Shown: positions 36,039-45,436, numbered from the stretch's first letter. The stretch is DNA of 64,000 bases from Roseiarcus sp963805295 (GCA_963805295.1 CAWDTW010000100.1:1-64000), one strand, 5' to 3'. The notes: generated by a model not told the origin, from the letters alone. Program-made: numbers and translations.

Positions 36039-37692
36039 TGAGCGGCCCTGGTTCTCTCGACTGATTGCCGTTGGCTGACTTCACATCGAACTAACCTTGT
36101 TGCTATTGGACAAAGCTCCTGTGTTCAGGTCGCAGGTGACGTCGATATTGGTCTTGCTGAAGGGAGCCCCGCGGCGGGACCAAATGGAGGAACGGTGCAA
36201 GCCAACTCACCAACCCTCAAAGGGCCGAAGCCGAGACTGGTATTTTTTCAGGAGATCACTTTACCCCCTCTTCGCCGAGGGGGCGCCATTCTCGGGCGCG
36301 AATCGAAGCTTTTCAATCGCTTGCGGCGCCATTTTCGGGCGGCGCAGATTGCGATCGGCTTGCCGGACAGCCGACTTGCCCTCATCCCGCCCCCCGGATC
36401 GAGTCCTGGGGTCGCGCGACCTTCTCCCGCGATCCCCGGGTCGTGCCCTACGGCATTCACACATCTCAAAAGCCGGTCGCTATCCTTCCCCGGCTCTGCT
36501 GGGGAAGGTGGCGCGAAGCGCCGGATGGGGTGTGGTCCGCTGCCTCAACTTTGGGTCGGATTGCACGACCGTCACCTTGAGCCTTCATCGAGCCATCCCT
36601 GCTTTCCGCACCCCATCCGGCCCCATAACCCGTCGAAAGACGGGCGTCTTTCGACGCCCTATGGGGCCACCTTCCCCGCTTCGCGGAGAAGGAGGCGCGC
36701 GACGGCTCGAAATCGAAGAAAATCGACTTGTGTGAATCCGGTAGGGTCGTGCCCAGAGAGGAGAAGGGGCGCCATTTTTGGGTGCGAAACGAGGCTTTTC
36801 AAGCGCTTGCCGCGCCATTTCCGGGCGCGCGCGACGCGCGAGCGGGCTTTCAGCGGACGCGGCGGCGCGTAGCGTCACGACGCGTTCGACCGGCTGAAGA
36901 TTCGCCCCGGACACGGCGGGCAAGGCGGCGGGCGGCGCCTCGTTGAGACCGCTCGACGGCTCAGCGCGAAATTTTGCGGGCGGCGCGGGTTCTACGGAAT
37001 GGGACACCTGATGCTCTCCACGACGGCGGGAGAACAAACATAGAACACGCCGCGGGCTTTGGCAAGAGAATGTTGATTTTTGGCGACTCCCAAGCCCCCC
37101 GAGTCTCCGGATGACTGGGCCCCGCCCATCCACGCTGTCACCCCCGCGCACGCCCAAGGCCGTCGGCGCTCCCGTCGAACCTTCAGCACCCGTCATCTCT
37201 GGATGTCCGCTTTCGCGGGCATGACAACGACCGAGCGGCTCCGGAGTTACTGCGCATTCCGAGCAGGGAATTTTTTTCGCCCGAGCAGGGAATGCGCAGG
37301 GAATTTATGCGGCCGGGCAGGGAACGTCCGGGCGACTTCGCGCCCGTCCCGGGAGAGGGTGTTCAAGCGGCTGCGCCAGCGACGCGAAACGAGACGGCGC
37401 CCCGCCGAAGACGCGAACCGGCTGGCAAGACCAAGCTATAAGGGTGAGCCGCCGTCCGCCCTTGATCCGATTGAAGAGCTTTACCATTGCAAGGATTCCG
37501 CCCCCATATTCTGCGCCCCCGCAAGCTGTTGATTTCGAAGCGCGCGGCGTATGGCGCAAAAAATCTTGACCCTGTGAAATCAGCTATCCGGGGGTAGACT
37601 GCGTTCAAGATGGATGCTCGCCGATGAGGCGAGTAATGGTGCTTTCATATATGGTCGAAAGTCCCACCTCTGCGTTGCGCTAAGAGTCAACA
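36039..37692 (+). repeat. Gene-free stretch of REP-like and degenerate repeats
   Basis: Long open frames here are repetitive and not gene-like. A roughly 70-bp degenerate unit occurs at about 36279 and 36763 (GGGGCGCCATT, then GCTTTTCAA-CGCTTGC). Blocks CCCGTCGAAAGACGGGCGTC, GGATGGGGTGTGG and CTACGGCATTCACAC recur at 41570-41850, and the last also near 47205. At 37251-37330 the short unit GCAGGGAA appears four times with spacing of about 15-25 bases. At 37190-37225 there is the common dispersed motif CTGGATGTCCGCTTTCGCGG. These are dispersed chromosomal repeats, not coding DNA. Confidence 0.65.
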
Positions 37693-38682
37693 ATGAACAT
37701 TGCGGAAAACCCGACCTCAGACCGCGTTGGGCGGCTCCATCGCTTTTTTGAAGCATTACGGGGCCTAAATAAACCTGATGGGCACGTAGAGATAATCCAC
37801 GCGTCACTTGGCCGGTTCCTTGCGGAGTTCAACCGATACAAACGAATGATCGCCCAAATTGCGGAAATCTCGATCCCAGACCGCGTTGGGCGGCTCCATC
37901 GCTTTTTTGAAGCATTACGGGGCCTAAATAAACCTGATGGGCACGTAGAGATAACCCACGCGTCACTTGGCCGCTTCTTTGCGGAGTTCAACCGATACAA
38001 ACGACTGTTCGCCCAACCGGCCCCTAAAGACATTGAGCGCCTCGATTATCGAGTTGACGTGGGTCGATTAGAAAGTCTTCTGCGGAACGTTCTCCCTATT
38101 ATTGGCGAGCGTATAAATGTTCTGTACAAGAGTGGTGAATCGATCAATTTCTGGGACGTTTGTGGGCTGAAGCGAAAAGAGGTTCGGACTGCTTCAGTCT
38201 TGGCATGGCTCTTCAACTCTAAACAAACCCATGGTTACGGACCGACAATCCTCGGCGCTTTCCTCCAAAAATTGTCAGACGCGGGCAAAGGGGAATTTCC
38301 CCTCCCGAAGCAAATTACGGGCGGTTATTCTGTTGCCACGGAATCCTATCCGCTTGGAGACATCAGTAGCCGTGTGGATATCGTGGTCGAGGGGGCTGAA
38401 TGTGTGATCTTTATTGAAGTAAAGATTTACGCGCCACCCGGCGATGGACAAATCAACAGATATTTGGCTCTTGCGAGAGGAAAGGCCTTGGCATCTGGTG
38501 ATGCTCCCTACGCTGTCGTGTATTTGAGTATCAATCGCTTGCGGCTGGAAGACCCACATTTGATCTGCGCTACGTGGGACGATGTCGCCTGCGCCATTGA
38601 AGAGGTCTTAAAAGCCGACAACACAAACAACGTCGGTCGAACTCTGCTTTTGCAATTTGCCCAGTATGTACGCCGGTTTTAG
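37693..38682 (+). CDS. PD-(D/E)XK nuclease family protein (PDDEXK_4-like) with duplicated N-terminal segment
   Basis: The product is 329 aa. Residues 10-115 consist of two nearly identical 53-residue copies (DRVGRLHRFFEALRGLNKPD, then GHVEI-HASLGRF-AEFNRYKR). The nuclease core is at about 195-260: ISSRVDIVVEGAECVIFIEV, K, then DGQINRYLAL, giving the D-(E)xK-Q pattern. The C-terminus is helical. The DNA repeat is 159 bp and almost unchanged, so the duplication is recent and in frame. The gene of unknown function at 38692 follows after 9 bases, so the two are an operon, probably a defence or toxin pair. The substrate is unknown. Confidence 0.75.
   Translation: MNIAENPTSDRVGRLHRFFEALRGLNKPDGHVEIIHASLGRFLAEFNRYKRMIAQIAEISIPDRVGRLHRFFEALRGLNKPDGHVEITHASLGRFFAEFNRYKRLFAQPAPKDIERLDYRVDVGRLESLLRNVLPIIGERINVLYKSGESINFWDVCGLKRKEVRTASVLAWLFNSKQTHGYGPTILGAFLQKLSDAGKGEFPLPKQITGGYSVATESYPLGDISSRVDIVVEGAECVIFIEVKIYAPPGDGQINRYLALARGKALASGDAPYAVVYLSINRLRLEDPHLICATWDDVACAIEEVLKADNTNNVGRTLLLQFAQYVRRF
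37720..38037 (+). repeat. 159-bp in-frame tandem duplication
   Basis: Two direct copies start at GACCGCGTTGG (37720 and 37879). They differ at only a handful of positions in the first 130 bases and diverge in the last 25. The period is 159 bp, or 53 codons, so the reading frame of the nuclease gene is kept. Confidence 0.93.
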
Positions 38683-38691
38683 GAGGCAACG

Positions 38692-39327
38692 ATGTCATCA
38701 GAGGCAACGAACGAACTGGACGCACTCATTGTTTCCAACCTTGGCGATCTTGATGCTGCCGCCCATCAACTCTGGCACGAAATCCAACCTCATGTGGCAA
38801 GCGAAATGGACAAACTGGCCAAGGAATGGGTGGCGAAGAATCAATGGAAAGGCATTTGTGACTGGTCCGAGAGCGGTCTGTGGGTGGCCCCGCCCAATTG
38901 GGAGTCAGACGAGGACGGCTGGCTCGGAAAATTTCACCTTCTTTATGGCGAAGGGGACACTGGTGGAGATCCCACTTTCAAACCGGAAGAAGATATTTTT
39001 TGGTTGACCAGACTTTGTCACAAGAGCCGGGGGCAGCTCGGCTTTCGCTGGTGTTACGATGGGGGCCTAGCTATGAGGCCCGCGCGTTGGAAGGCTTTTC
39101 TCAGGGCTAATCCGAAAATCACGGAAGACATTGCGAAAAAAGGATTCGCGGTCGAAAGTACCGGATATTTTTTCAAGACCTTTGAAGTCGATTCGGAAAT
39201 TTTGGCTGCTTCTATTAAGACCGGCGATATCCAAGATGCCCTGACGCCGATGCAAAAAGTACTGGATCTACTCGCGGAGTCAAAGTCGGAATTTGACGAT
39301 ATGTTGAAGCTCGCAAAAAATGCGTGA
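38692..39327 (+). CDS. Unknown protein paired with the PD-(D/E)XK nuclease
   Basis: The product is 211 aa from ATG 38692, with AGGAGG at 38681-38686. It is acidic and soluble, with no signal or membrane segment. Tryptophan-rich stretches (ESGLWVAPPNWESDEDGWLG) and a central RGQLGFRWCYDG suggest a compact globular domain, and a helical C-terminus ends LAESKSEFDDMLKLAKNA. I do not recognise the family. Its tight spacing suggests it regulates, inhibits or assists the nuclease. Confidence 0.6.
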   Translation: MSSEATNELDALIVSNLGDLDAAAHQLWHEIQPHVASEMDKLAKEWVAKNQWKGICDWSESGLWVAPPNWESDEDGWLGKFHLLYGEGDTGGDPTFKPEEDIFWLTRLCHKSRGQLGFRWCYDGGLAMRPARWKAFLRANPKITEDIAKKGFAVESTGYFFKTFEVDSEILAASIKTGDIQDALTPMQKVLDLLAESKSEFDDMLKLAKNA

Positions 39328-39481
39328 TTGAAACCCCAAAAATGCACGTAACGCACGTATCAGCAACCGCCCGGATAATCCGGCGCGCGTGGGCGAAACC
39401 TGAACATATAGACGAATGTCTCGCGACCGCTTTTCGCCGCGAAATGCCGTACCAAATTCGATATATTAGGGGTCATTGAAC

Positions 39482-39825
39482 GGCTATGTTGCATTGGCGA
39501 GCCTGAGACGCAATTTGCCCTTCCCGCCTTGCCGTATCAAGCGGCTAAGCGGAACAGCCGGTTCACAAAGCGCACGTCTCCCGCCACGCCGGGGGCGAGG
39601 ATCAGGCATTGCCGCTTGCGGATCATGCGCATGACCTCGAAGCCCTTGATCGTCGCAGAGGCCGTGGGCAAGGTCTTAAATCCGCGTGTCGGATTGATCA
39701 CTCGTTTCAGCGCGCCGTGGTCGGCTTCGAGCCGGTTGTCGAGATATTTGACCGCCCGATGCTCAACGGTCGTCGCCAGTTCGCCGGGCGGATTCAGAGC
39801 CTGACCTAAAGCCTGTGCCCTCGTC
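39482..39825 (-). mobile_element. IS6-family remnant A (3' part of transposase)
   Basis: The end GGCTATGTTGCATTGGCGAG at 39482 is followed on the minus strand by the C-terminal transposase frame: YLDNRLEADHGALKRVINPT, RGFKTLPTASATIKGFEVMR, and RFVNRLFRLAA ending at 39537. This is the conserved C-terminus of IS6 (IS26-like) transposases with the third catalytic residue region. The 5' part is missing: at about 39825 it passes into a palindromic dispersed repeat (CCTCGTCCTGAGGCGCC, mirrored by GGCGCCTCAGGACGAGG near 39915). The same IS is present again at 41094. Confidence 0.85.
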
Positions 39826-39994
39826 CTGAGGCGCCGCGAAGCGGCCTCGAAGGACATTTCAGAGGGCGCTGCTCGACGCCTCCTGGAGCATCCTTCGAGG
39901 CCTTTTGCGTACCGCAAAAGGCGCCTCAGGACGAGGCGCTGCTTTTGAAACAGGCTCTCAGCGCGCGGCGTCTCCGCCACCAAAGAAATCGCCT

Positions 39995-40819
39995 TCATGG
40001 TGAAGGCTTGCCGGCGTCACGATAATGCAGCATCGCACTGCTGATTTCGGAAGACGACGGCCAATGTCCACGCAGTTGACCGGCATGCTCGACATAAGCG
40101 CTCAGATTCCCGGGATCAGGTTGTACGGGCTTCCCTTCTTGCAAAAAAAGAAGCCCTTCCTTACCGGCGGGCATGGCCCGGACAAAAGCCTCGGCTTCGT
40201 CGAGCGCAGTCCGCAAATGCTGGGCAACCGCACCGGCGTCTATGGGTTCGGCCATGGCGAGCGCCGCATAATCGTCCGCGCGGTAGCGCGCGTTGCGGCG
40301 GATTTCATTGATGAGACCTTCCGGCGTGAAGCCGGGGGCTTTTTCAACGGCGGCCCAAATCACCGCGCCAACCGGCAAATGGCGTTCATGGATGTACAAC
40401 AAATCAAACACGTCGCGGGGCGCGTGGCGGCCCGCCGCCGCCAAGGCCTTATTGGTGGCAATGTCGATGACATGCAACGCGTAACCGAACAACTCGTCTC
40501 GAACCAGCGGAAAAAAGCGGAAGTCGCTGTCTCGCACCCATTCCAGTTTCATGCTTTCGCCGCGTCGTCCGACCTCCGCCGCATAAATGCCGGGCTCTTG
40601 CCGCAGCCACTGAACCGTGAAACCCTCATCGGCCAGCGCCGCCGTGTCGGCGAGCGCTGCGCTCGCGGCGGCTTCTTCGCGCGAATGAAAGATGTCGATG
40701 TCGGCAGAAAAACGCGGGCCGTCCCGATGAAGCGGCGCCGAACCGGCCACGTAGCTTTCGGGATTCCGATGCGCCGCCAGCAAGCGGAGGATTTCGCTTT
40801 GAAAATCAGAGAGCGGCAC
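39995..40819 (-). CDS. Nucleotidyltransferase toxin, AbiEii/AbiGii type
   Basis: The product is 274 aa from GTG 40819, which overlaps the upstream stop; an ATG at 40873 would give 292 aa. The nucleotidyltransferase fold shows SYVAGSAPLHRDGPRFSADI, DIFHSREE (G-S and the paired aspartates of the active site), then KLEWVRDSDFRFFPLV, and APRDVFDLLYIHERHLPVG. AbiEii-type proteins add nucleotides to an acceptor such as tRNA and act as toxins in abortive infection. The small gene upstream overlaps it and would be the antitoxin. The pair is enclosed by two IS6 remnants. Confidence 0.75.
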   Translation of the reverse strand: MPLSDFQSEILRLLAAHRNPESYVAGSAPLHRDGPRFSADIDIFHSREEAAASAALADTAALADEGFTVQWLRQEPGIYAAEVGRRGESMKLEWVRDSDFRFFPLVRDELFGYALHVIDIATNKALAAAGRHAPRDVFDLLYIHERHLPVGAVIWAAVEKAPGFTPEGLINEIRRNARYRADDYAALAMAEPIDAGAVAQHLRTALDEAEAFVRAMPAGKEGLLFLQEGKPVQPDPGNLSAYVEHAGQLRGHWPSSSEISSAMLHYRDAGKPSP

Positions 40820-41057
40820 GACACGCCTGTTCGATTTGCTCGGCGAGCGCCCGCGCTTGCCGATTGCCTTCAATTCGCAAGGAATCGGCTATCGTAAGGG
40901 CTTGCGTGATCGTCGGCTCATCGATCTGCCGCCAGTTCCAGAGTGCGCGGGTTCCATATTCGGCAAAAGCCGTACGATAGAGGGACGCGATCTCGCTCGG
41001 CGCCGGCTTGCCGGCGCCGAGGTCTTTAAGTTCGTCGATGCTTCGCGCGTCTTTCAT
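40806..41057 (-). CDS. Putative antitoxin of the nucleotidyltransferase pair
   Basis: The product is 83 aa from ATG 41057 (MKDARSIDELKDLGAGKPAP). It is helical, with a conserved-looking AEYGTRALWNWRQIDEPT. It overlaps the toxin start by 14 bases (its CTC TGA lies within the toxin GTG CCG CTC TCT GAT), so translation is probably coupled. No DNA-binding domain is obvious. The role is inferred from position and size. Confidence 0.6.
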   Translation of the reverse strand: MKDARSIDELKDLGAGKPAPSEIASLYRTAFAEYGTRALWNWRQIDEPTITQALTIADSLRIEGNRQARALAEQIEQACRAAL

Positions 41058-41093
41058 GGTCAAAAGTGTTAAAATCAAGAATGAGTTTTGAGA

Positions 41094-41500
41094 GGCTATG
41101 TTGCATTGGCGAGCCTGAGACGCAATTTGCCCTTCCCGCCTTGCCGTATCAAGCGGCTAAGCGGAACAGCCGGTTCACAAAGCGCACGTCTCCCGCCACG
41201 CCGGGGGCGAGGATCAGGCATTGCCGCTTGCGGATCATGCGCATGGCCTCGAAGCCCTTGATCGTCGCAGAGGCCCGTGGGCATGGTCTTGAATCCGCGT
41301 GTCGGATTGATCCCTCGTTTCAGTGCGCCGCGATCGGCCTCCAGCCGGTTGTCGAGATATTCGACCTGCCGATGCTCAACGCTCGTCGCCAATTCGCCGG
41401 ACGGCTTCAGCGCGCGGATGGCCTTGCCGTAGGCCTCGTTCTGGTCGGCGTTGATCGTCTCCGGCGGACATTCTTGGCGCAGCCTCGGCGCCTTCCCGAG
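41094..41500 (-). mobile_element. IS6-family remnant B
   Basis: The same end sequence as remnant A starts at 41094 (GGCTATGTTGCATTGG). The minus-strand frame gives ALKPSGELATSVEHRQVEYL, EADRGALKRGINPTRGFKT and then shifts near 41275. It extends further 5' than copy A (up to the region of AYGKAIRAL) but is also truncated and then runs into REP-like repeats. It has the same orientation as copy A, so the two IS ends and the toxin pair between them form a direct-repeat bracket. Confidence 0.8.
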
Positions 41501-41569
41501 AAATCGCCGCGCCGATCTCGTGGCGCGATTCGGTGAGTGTGAAGGGCGGCGACATCCCCTCCCCCTCTT

Positions 41570-41850
41570 GTGGGCTACGGCGTTCACACAAGTCATCGAG
41601 CCTGCAGGCGGCCGCCGGGCGCCCCCTTCTCCGCGAAGCGGGGAAGGTGTCGCCGAAGGCGACGGATGGGGTGTGGAAAGCAGGGCGCTTGGACCGCAAG
41701 TTCGTGGTAAGGTTCGTGCAAGCCGTCTGGCGTCGTAGCAGCGGGCCACACCCCATCCGGCGCCATAGCCCGTCGAAAGACGGGCGTCTTTCGACGCCCT
41801 ATCGCGCCACCTTCCCCAGCAAGCTGGGGAAGGGATCCGGGCGTCGATTG
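41570..41850 (+). repeat. REP-like dispersed repeat block
   Basis: It contains CTACGGCGTTCACACAAG, GCGGGGAAGGTGTCGCCGAA, GGATGGGGTGTGG, and the palindrome CCCGTCGAAAGACGGGCGTC followed by TTTCGACGCCCTA and CTTCCCCAGCAAGCTGGGGA. The same modules, in the same order with variations, occur at 36450-36680. There is no gene. Confidence 0.7.
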
Positions 41851-42157
41851 TCCGGCCCCGAAAAAGAGCAGGAATTTCTTGACAAAGGCGCTCTTGTTCT
41901 ATATTTGTTCTCGCGCTCGCCGTCCTGAAGGAGAAGCCGGGTGTCCGGATCCATAGAAGCCGTTCCGCTTGCCGCCGCTTGCGACCGATCGGGCGGGGCG
42001 AGGCGCAGGGCGCGCCTGGCGAAGGCCGCGACGGCTCAGGCCCTCGCTCATCGCTCGGAGAGGGAAGCAAAAAATTCTTTCGACCCTATTTCGCGTGCAA
42101 CTCTTTGAAAGGTCTCGATTCGCAACCAGAAATGGAAGGAAAAGGAAGGATTTTCCG

Positions 42158-42187
42158 GCGTCTTAAGGCGTCTTAAGGCGTCTTAAG
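42158..42187 (+). repeat. 10-bp tandem repeat, three copies
   Basis: GCGTCTTAAG occurs three times in a row directly before the IS1634 target duplication. A degenerate fourth copy (GCGTCTTGCG) follows at 42190. Confidence 0.85.
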
Positions 42188-42209
42188 GAGCGTCTTGCGC
42201 CTTCCTAGA

Positions 42210-44143
42210 CGGAGCTTCCCTCTTTCGACCTGCGCAACCCATTGTTCCAGCTTGATAAGATCAAGCTGGATGGGTGTGTTACTGGGTACAGGTGATGCCC
42301 AGGAGGTCGAAGGCTTTTTTCTGGATGTGTGTCGGCCGTGTGGTGATTGTGAAGGGGAAGTCGGGCGCGAGGGCGGTCGCGACGGTGTTTTTGGTGATGG
42401 TGGCGAGGTCGTGAAGCAGGGTGTGGAAGCTGTGGACGGGGAGACCATCGTCGGTTCGGCCTGTGGTCTGCTTGGCGAGGGCGGCGGGCGATCGCTCAGC
42501 CTTTGCGACCGGGCTCTTGCGGAGCGCCTCGGCGGCCTCCTTGTCGGTGTCGTCGTAGAGCATGGGGGCCAGGCGCTGGCGCATGTGCCATTCGAGATAA
42601 TAGGCGAGCATGCAGAGGAAGACGTGGGCGCGCACGCGGTCTTCGAGCCAGTGGTAGACCGGCCGGACATGGAGGTCGACGGTCTTGATCGACCGGATGG
42701 CGTGCTCGACCAGGCTCAGGGATTTGTAGCTTTTGACGGTTTTGCTGTCGTCGAGCGCGGTTTCGGGCAGGCTGGTGCGCACGGCGTAGAGGCCGTCGAG
42801 GGCGGCCTCCTCAGCGATCGCGGCGGTCTTGCGGGCGAAGGCGAAGGACGTGTCGGTGATATCGAGCGCGAAGTGCTTGGCCATTTTATGCTTGCCGATG
42901 ACGGCGCCGACGGCGAGGCCGATGTCGGCTTTTCCCCTGAGCGGCTCGCGCTTGCGCCGCACCGCGGCGGCAATGGGGGCGAGATCGCGTTCCGTGGCGC
43001 GCAGCAGGTCCTCGCGCTTGCGGGCGCGCTCGGCGGCGAGCGCGGCGTTGCGGCACAGGATGAGGCGCTCGCCCGGGAAGTCGGGCGAGGTGATGGTCGC
43101 CATATCGCGGTCATCGAACAACGACATCTGGAAGGCGCCGCCGTCGAGCAGCCCGCGGATCGCAGGCGCCCTGAGCGCGGTGATCCAGTCGAGCCCGGCC
43201 GGCTGGATGTCCTCGGCGATCCGGGCGTCGGTGATCATGCCTCTGTCACCCACCAGGACCACGTGGTCGAGGCCGAAGCGCTGCTTCAGCTTGGCGACCT
43301 GTGAGCCGAGCGTCGCCGGGTCGCCGGTCGAGCCCTCGAAGACCTCGACGGCGACGGGGCAGCCGTCGGGGGCGCAGAGCAAGCCGTAGACGATCTGGAG
43401 CTTGCCCTTCTTGCCGTCGCGGTTGTAGCCGAACCGGGCGAGCGGGCAGCAGCGGCCCTCCATGTAGCTCGAGGTCACGTCGTAGAGCACCAGCGTCCCG
43501 CCAGAGAGGTGGCGCTTGGCGAGCATGGCCTCGATCGCCGGCTGGCGGACCGCGAGCCAGTCGAGCGCCGCGTAGAGCTCCTCTTCGTCGACGATCCCGA
43601 GGCCGAGCTCGTCCCCCAGGCTGGAGGCGGCGGTTTCGGGCGACAGCGCGCGGGCCGCGGCAAGCTTGGAGGACGGATCGAGGATGCGGCTGACGGCGAG
43701 CGCCAGGACGAGGTCGCGGCGGCGGTTGCCGTCCGGCCCGATCAGCCGGTCGAGACCGATCCTGCGCGCCGTGCCCAGCGCCGCGGCCACGTGCCCGTGC
43801 GGCAGGGAGCGAATGATGCTGATCGCCTCCTTCTCGCTCGGGATGACCGTGCCGCCCTTGAGCAGCGCCTTGAAGCCGGCGATCCGCTCGCTGGGCCAGT
43901 CCGACAGGTTGAGCAACGTGCGCTTCCTGACCTTCCCGCCTTCGCGATAGCTCTCGCGCAGGAGGATGGCGGGGGGTGAATTGCGGTTGGGGACCGATTC
44001 GATGTACATGGGGCAACAATAAGCCTGACCGCACCACAACACAACATAAAATCAGCCAATTACATGGGTACACATCAAGACCAATATCTCGAAATCTCGC
44101 CGAAAAATCAATCGCCTACGTAATCGGAAAGAGGGAAGCTCCG
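42210..44143 (-). mobile_element. IS1634-family insertion sequence, complete
   Basis: The element is 1934 bp with perfect 17-bp terminal inverted repeats (CGGAGCTTCCCTCTTTC at 42210-42226 and its complement at 44127-44143). A 6-bp target duplication CCTAGA lies at 42204-42209 and 44144-44149. Complete ends, an exact duplication and an open transposase make it a candidate active copy and the reference for the decayed copy at 1-1134. Confidence 0.95.
42279..44009 (-). CDS. IS1634-family transposase
   Basis: The product is 576 aa from ATG 44009 (MYIESVPNRNSPPAILLRES). The N-terminal 150 residues are helical. DDE residues are in VLYDVTSSYMEGR, LVGDRGMITDARIAED and the late helix HAIRSIKTVDLHVRPVYHWL. 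The C-terminal part is followed by a strong hairpin at 42247-42269. The frame has no interruption over its whole length, unlike the copy at the window start. Confidence 0.95.
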   Translation of the reverse strand: MYIESVPNRNSPPAILLRESYREGGKVRKRTLLNLSDWPSERIAGFKALLKGGTVIPSEKEAISIIRSLPHGHVAAALGTARRIGLDRLIGPDGNRRRDLVLALAVSRILDPSSKLAAARALSPETAASSLGDELGLGIVDEEELYAALDWLAVRQPAIEAMLAKRHLSGGTLVLYDVTSSYMEGRCCPLARFGYNRDGKKGKLQIVYGLLCAPDGCPVAVEVFEGSTGDPATLGSQVAKLKQRFGLDHVVLVGDRGMITDARIAEDIQPAGLDWITALRAPAIRGLLDGGAFQMSLFDDRDMATITSPDFPGERLILCRNAALAAERARKREDLLRATERDLAPIAAAVRRKREPLRGKADIGLAVGAVIGKHKMAKHFALDITDTSFAFARKTAAIAEEAALDGLYAVRTSLPETALDDSKTVKSYKSLSLVEHAIRSIKTVDLHVRPVYHWLEDRVRAHVFLCMLAYYLEWHMRQRLAPMLYDDTDKEAAEALRKSPVAKAERSPAALAKQTTGRTDDGLPVHSFHTLLHDLATITKNTVATALAPDFPFTITTRPTHIQKKAFDLLGITCTQ

Positions 44144-44326
44144 CCTAGACGCGCGCCGGACGGGTCTTGGAAACTCCAGCGTCGCCAACACGCAGCCTCC
44201 GCCGAGTTCTCCTCGCGCCCCAGCCTGGATGGCCGGGTCAAGCCCGGCCATGACGCCGCGGGGTGCGCCCGGGATTTTGCTCCCGCTACAGCATCGTGGC
44301 GGGTCGACGAGACCTATCTGCCAAGG

Positions 44327-45436
44327 TCATAGCTCTTGCCACCGCCCTTCCCGATGCGAGTGCGCGATTGCCCGGATCACGCCCTCGATCGCGAGACCCT
44401 GGTCGAAATCGATGGTCAGAGATTCCTTGCCGCCGATGCGGTTCAAGAGTTCGTGCGCCTCGATGATCTTGAGGTCGTTGAAGCCCAGCTGGTGGCCGGG
44501 CGCCGGGATGAATTGCTCATAAGGCGGGTGGTCCGGGCCCATCAGCACGGTCTTGACGCCCTGGTCCTCAGCCGGTCCATCCGCGAGATAGACGCCGACC
44601 TCGTTGAACCGCTCCTGTTCGAAAAAGATCGCCCCGCGCGCGCCGAAAATCTGCAGCTGGATGCGGCCCTTGCGGCCCCAGGCGGAGCGGCTGACCTGGA
44701 TCGTTCCCGACGCCCCGTCGCCCATGCGCAAGAGCGCCGTCGCGATGTCGAAGGTTTCGACTGCGCGCCGCCCCGCTCCGTCCGGGCGGTCGGCGAACGG
44801 CTTGACCAATTCGCCGAACGCCTCGCTCGGCATGCCGATCAGGGTCGCAACGAGGCTCATCGGGTGGACCGCGAAATCGTCGGGCGCGCCGAGGCCGGAG
44901 CTCGCGTCGCTGCGCCAGGAGAACGGCGCCTCCGGATCGGCCATAAAATCCTCGTCCATCTCGACGCGGAACTGCGTGACGGGGCCGATTGCGTCCCGCT
45001 TCAGAAGCTTCCCGATATAGCGGATCGCGGGACTCTGGATGTAGTTGTAGCCGAGGATCGCGACGCTGCCGCTCGCGCGGGCGGCCGCGGCCATGCGCTC
45101 GGCGTCGGCGAGCGCCGGCGCCATCGGCTTCTCGCACCAGACGTGCTTGCCGGCCTCGAGGGCGGCGATCGCCATCGGCGCGTGCAGGCCCGTCGGGGTG
45201 GTGATCGAGACGACGTCGACGTCCGGGTTCGAGACGAGCGCCCGCCAGTCCGTGGTCGCCGTCTCGAAGCCGAATTCGTCGGCGCGCCTGCGGGCGAGGC
45301 CGTCCTCGACCTCGCAAAGCGCCGCGCGCCGCACGCTCGGCGCATCGCCGAAGACGGCGCGCACGCCGGCCCAGGCGAGCGCGTGGCACTTGCCCATGTA
45401 GCCCGTGCCGATCAGTCCGACGCCGATTGTGCCCAT
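44327..45436 (-). CDS. Gfo/Idh/MocA-family NAD(P)-dependent oxidoreductase
   Basis: The product is 369 aa. The N-terminal Rossmann fold has GVGLIGTGYMGKCHA at residues 5-19 and the family signature VWCEKPMA near residue 100. The C-terminal alpha/beta domain contains the histidine of DDFAVHPMSLV. Members oxidise sugars or inositols such as myo-inositol or glucosides. The substrate here is not determined. It is divergent from an RpiR-type regulator across 157 bp, which suggests control by that regulator, an arrangement known for inositol genes in rhizobia. Confidence 0.88.
   Translation of the reverse strand: MGTIGVGLIGTGYMGKCHALAWAGVRAVFGDAPSVRRAALCEVEDGLARRRADEFGFETATTDWRALVSNPDVDVVSITTPTGLHAPMAIAALEAGKHVWCEKPMAPALADAERMAAAARASGSVAILGYNYIQSPAIRYIGKLLKRDAIGPVTQFRVEMDEDFMADPEAPFSWRSDASSGLGAPDDFAVHPMSLVATLIGMPSEAFGELVKPFADRPDGAGRRAVETFDIATALLRMGDGASGTIQVSRSAWGRKGRIQLQIFGARGAIFFEQERFNEVGVYLADGPAEDQGVKTVLMGPDHPPYEQFIPAPGHQLGFNDLKIIEAHELLNRIGGKESLTIDFDQGLAIEGVIRAIAHSHREGRWQEL

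Noticed and set aside
36195..36872. A 225-codon frame in the repeat region
   Set aside because: The translation is repetitive, changes meaning between repeat copies and has no start signal.
40025..40897. A 290-codon plus-strand frame
   Set aside because: It is antisense to the nucleotidyltransferase toxin, whose motifs are clear on the minus strand.
42195..43304. A 369-codon plus-strand frame in the IS1634 element
   Set aside because: It mirrors the transposase on the minus strand, and the same mirror appears in the decayed copy at 40-1287.
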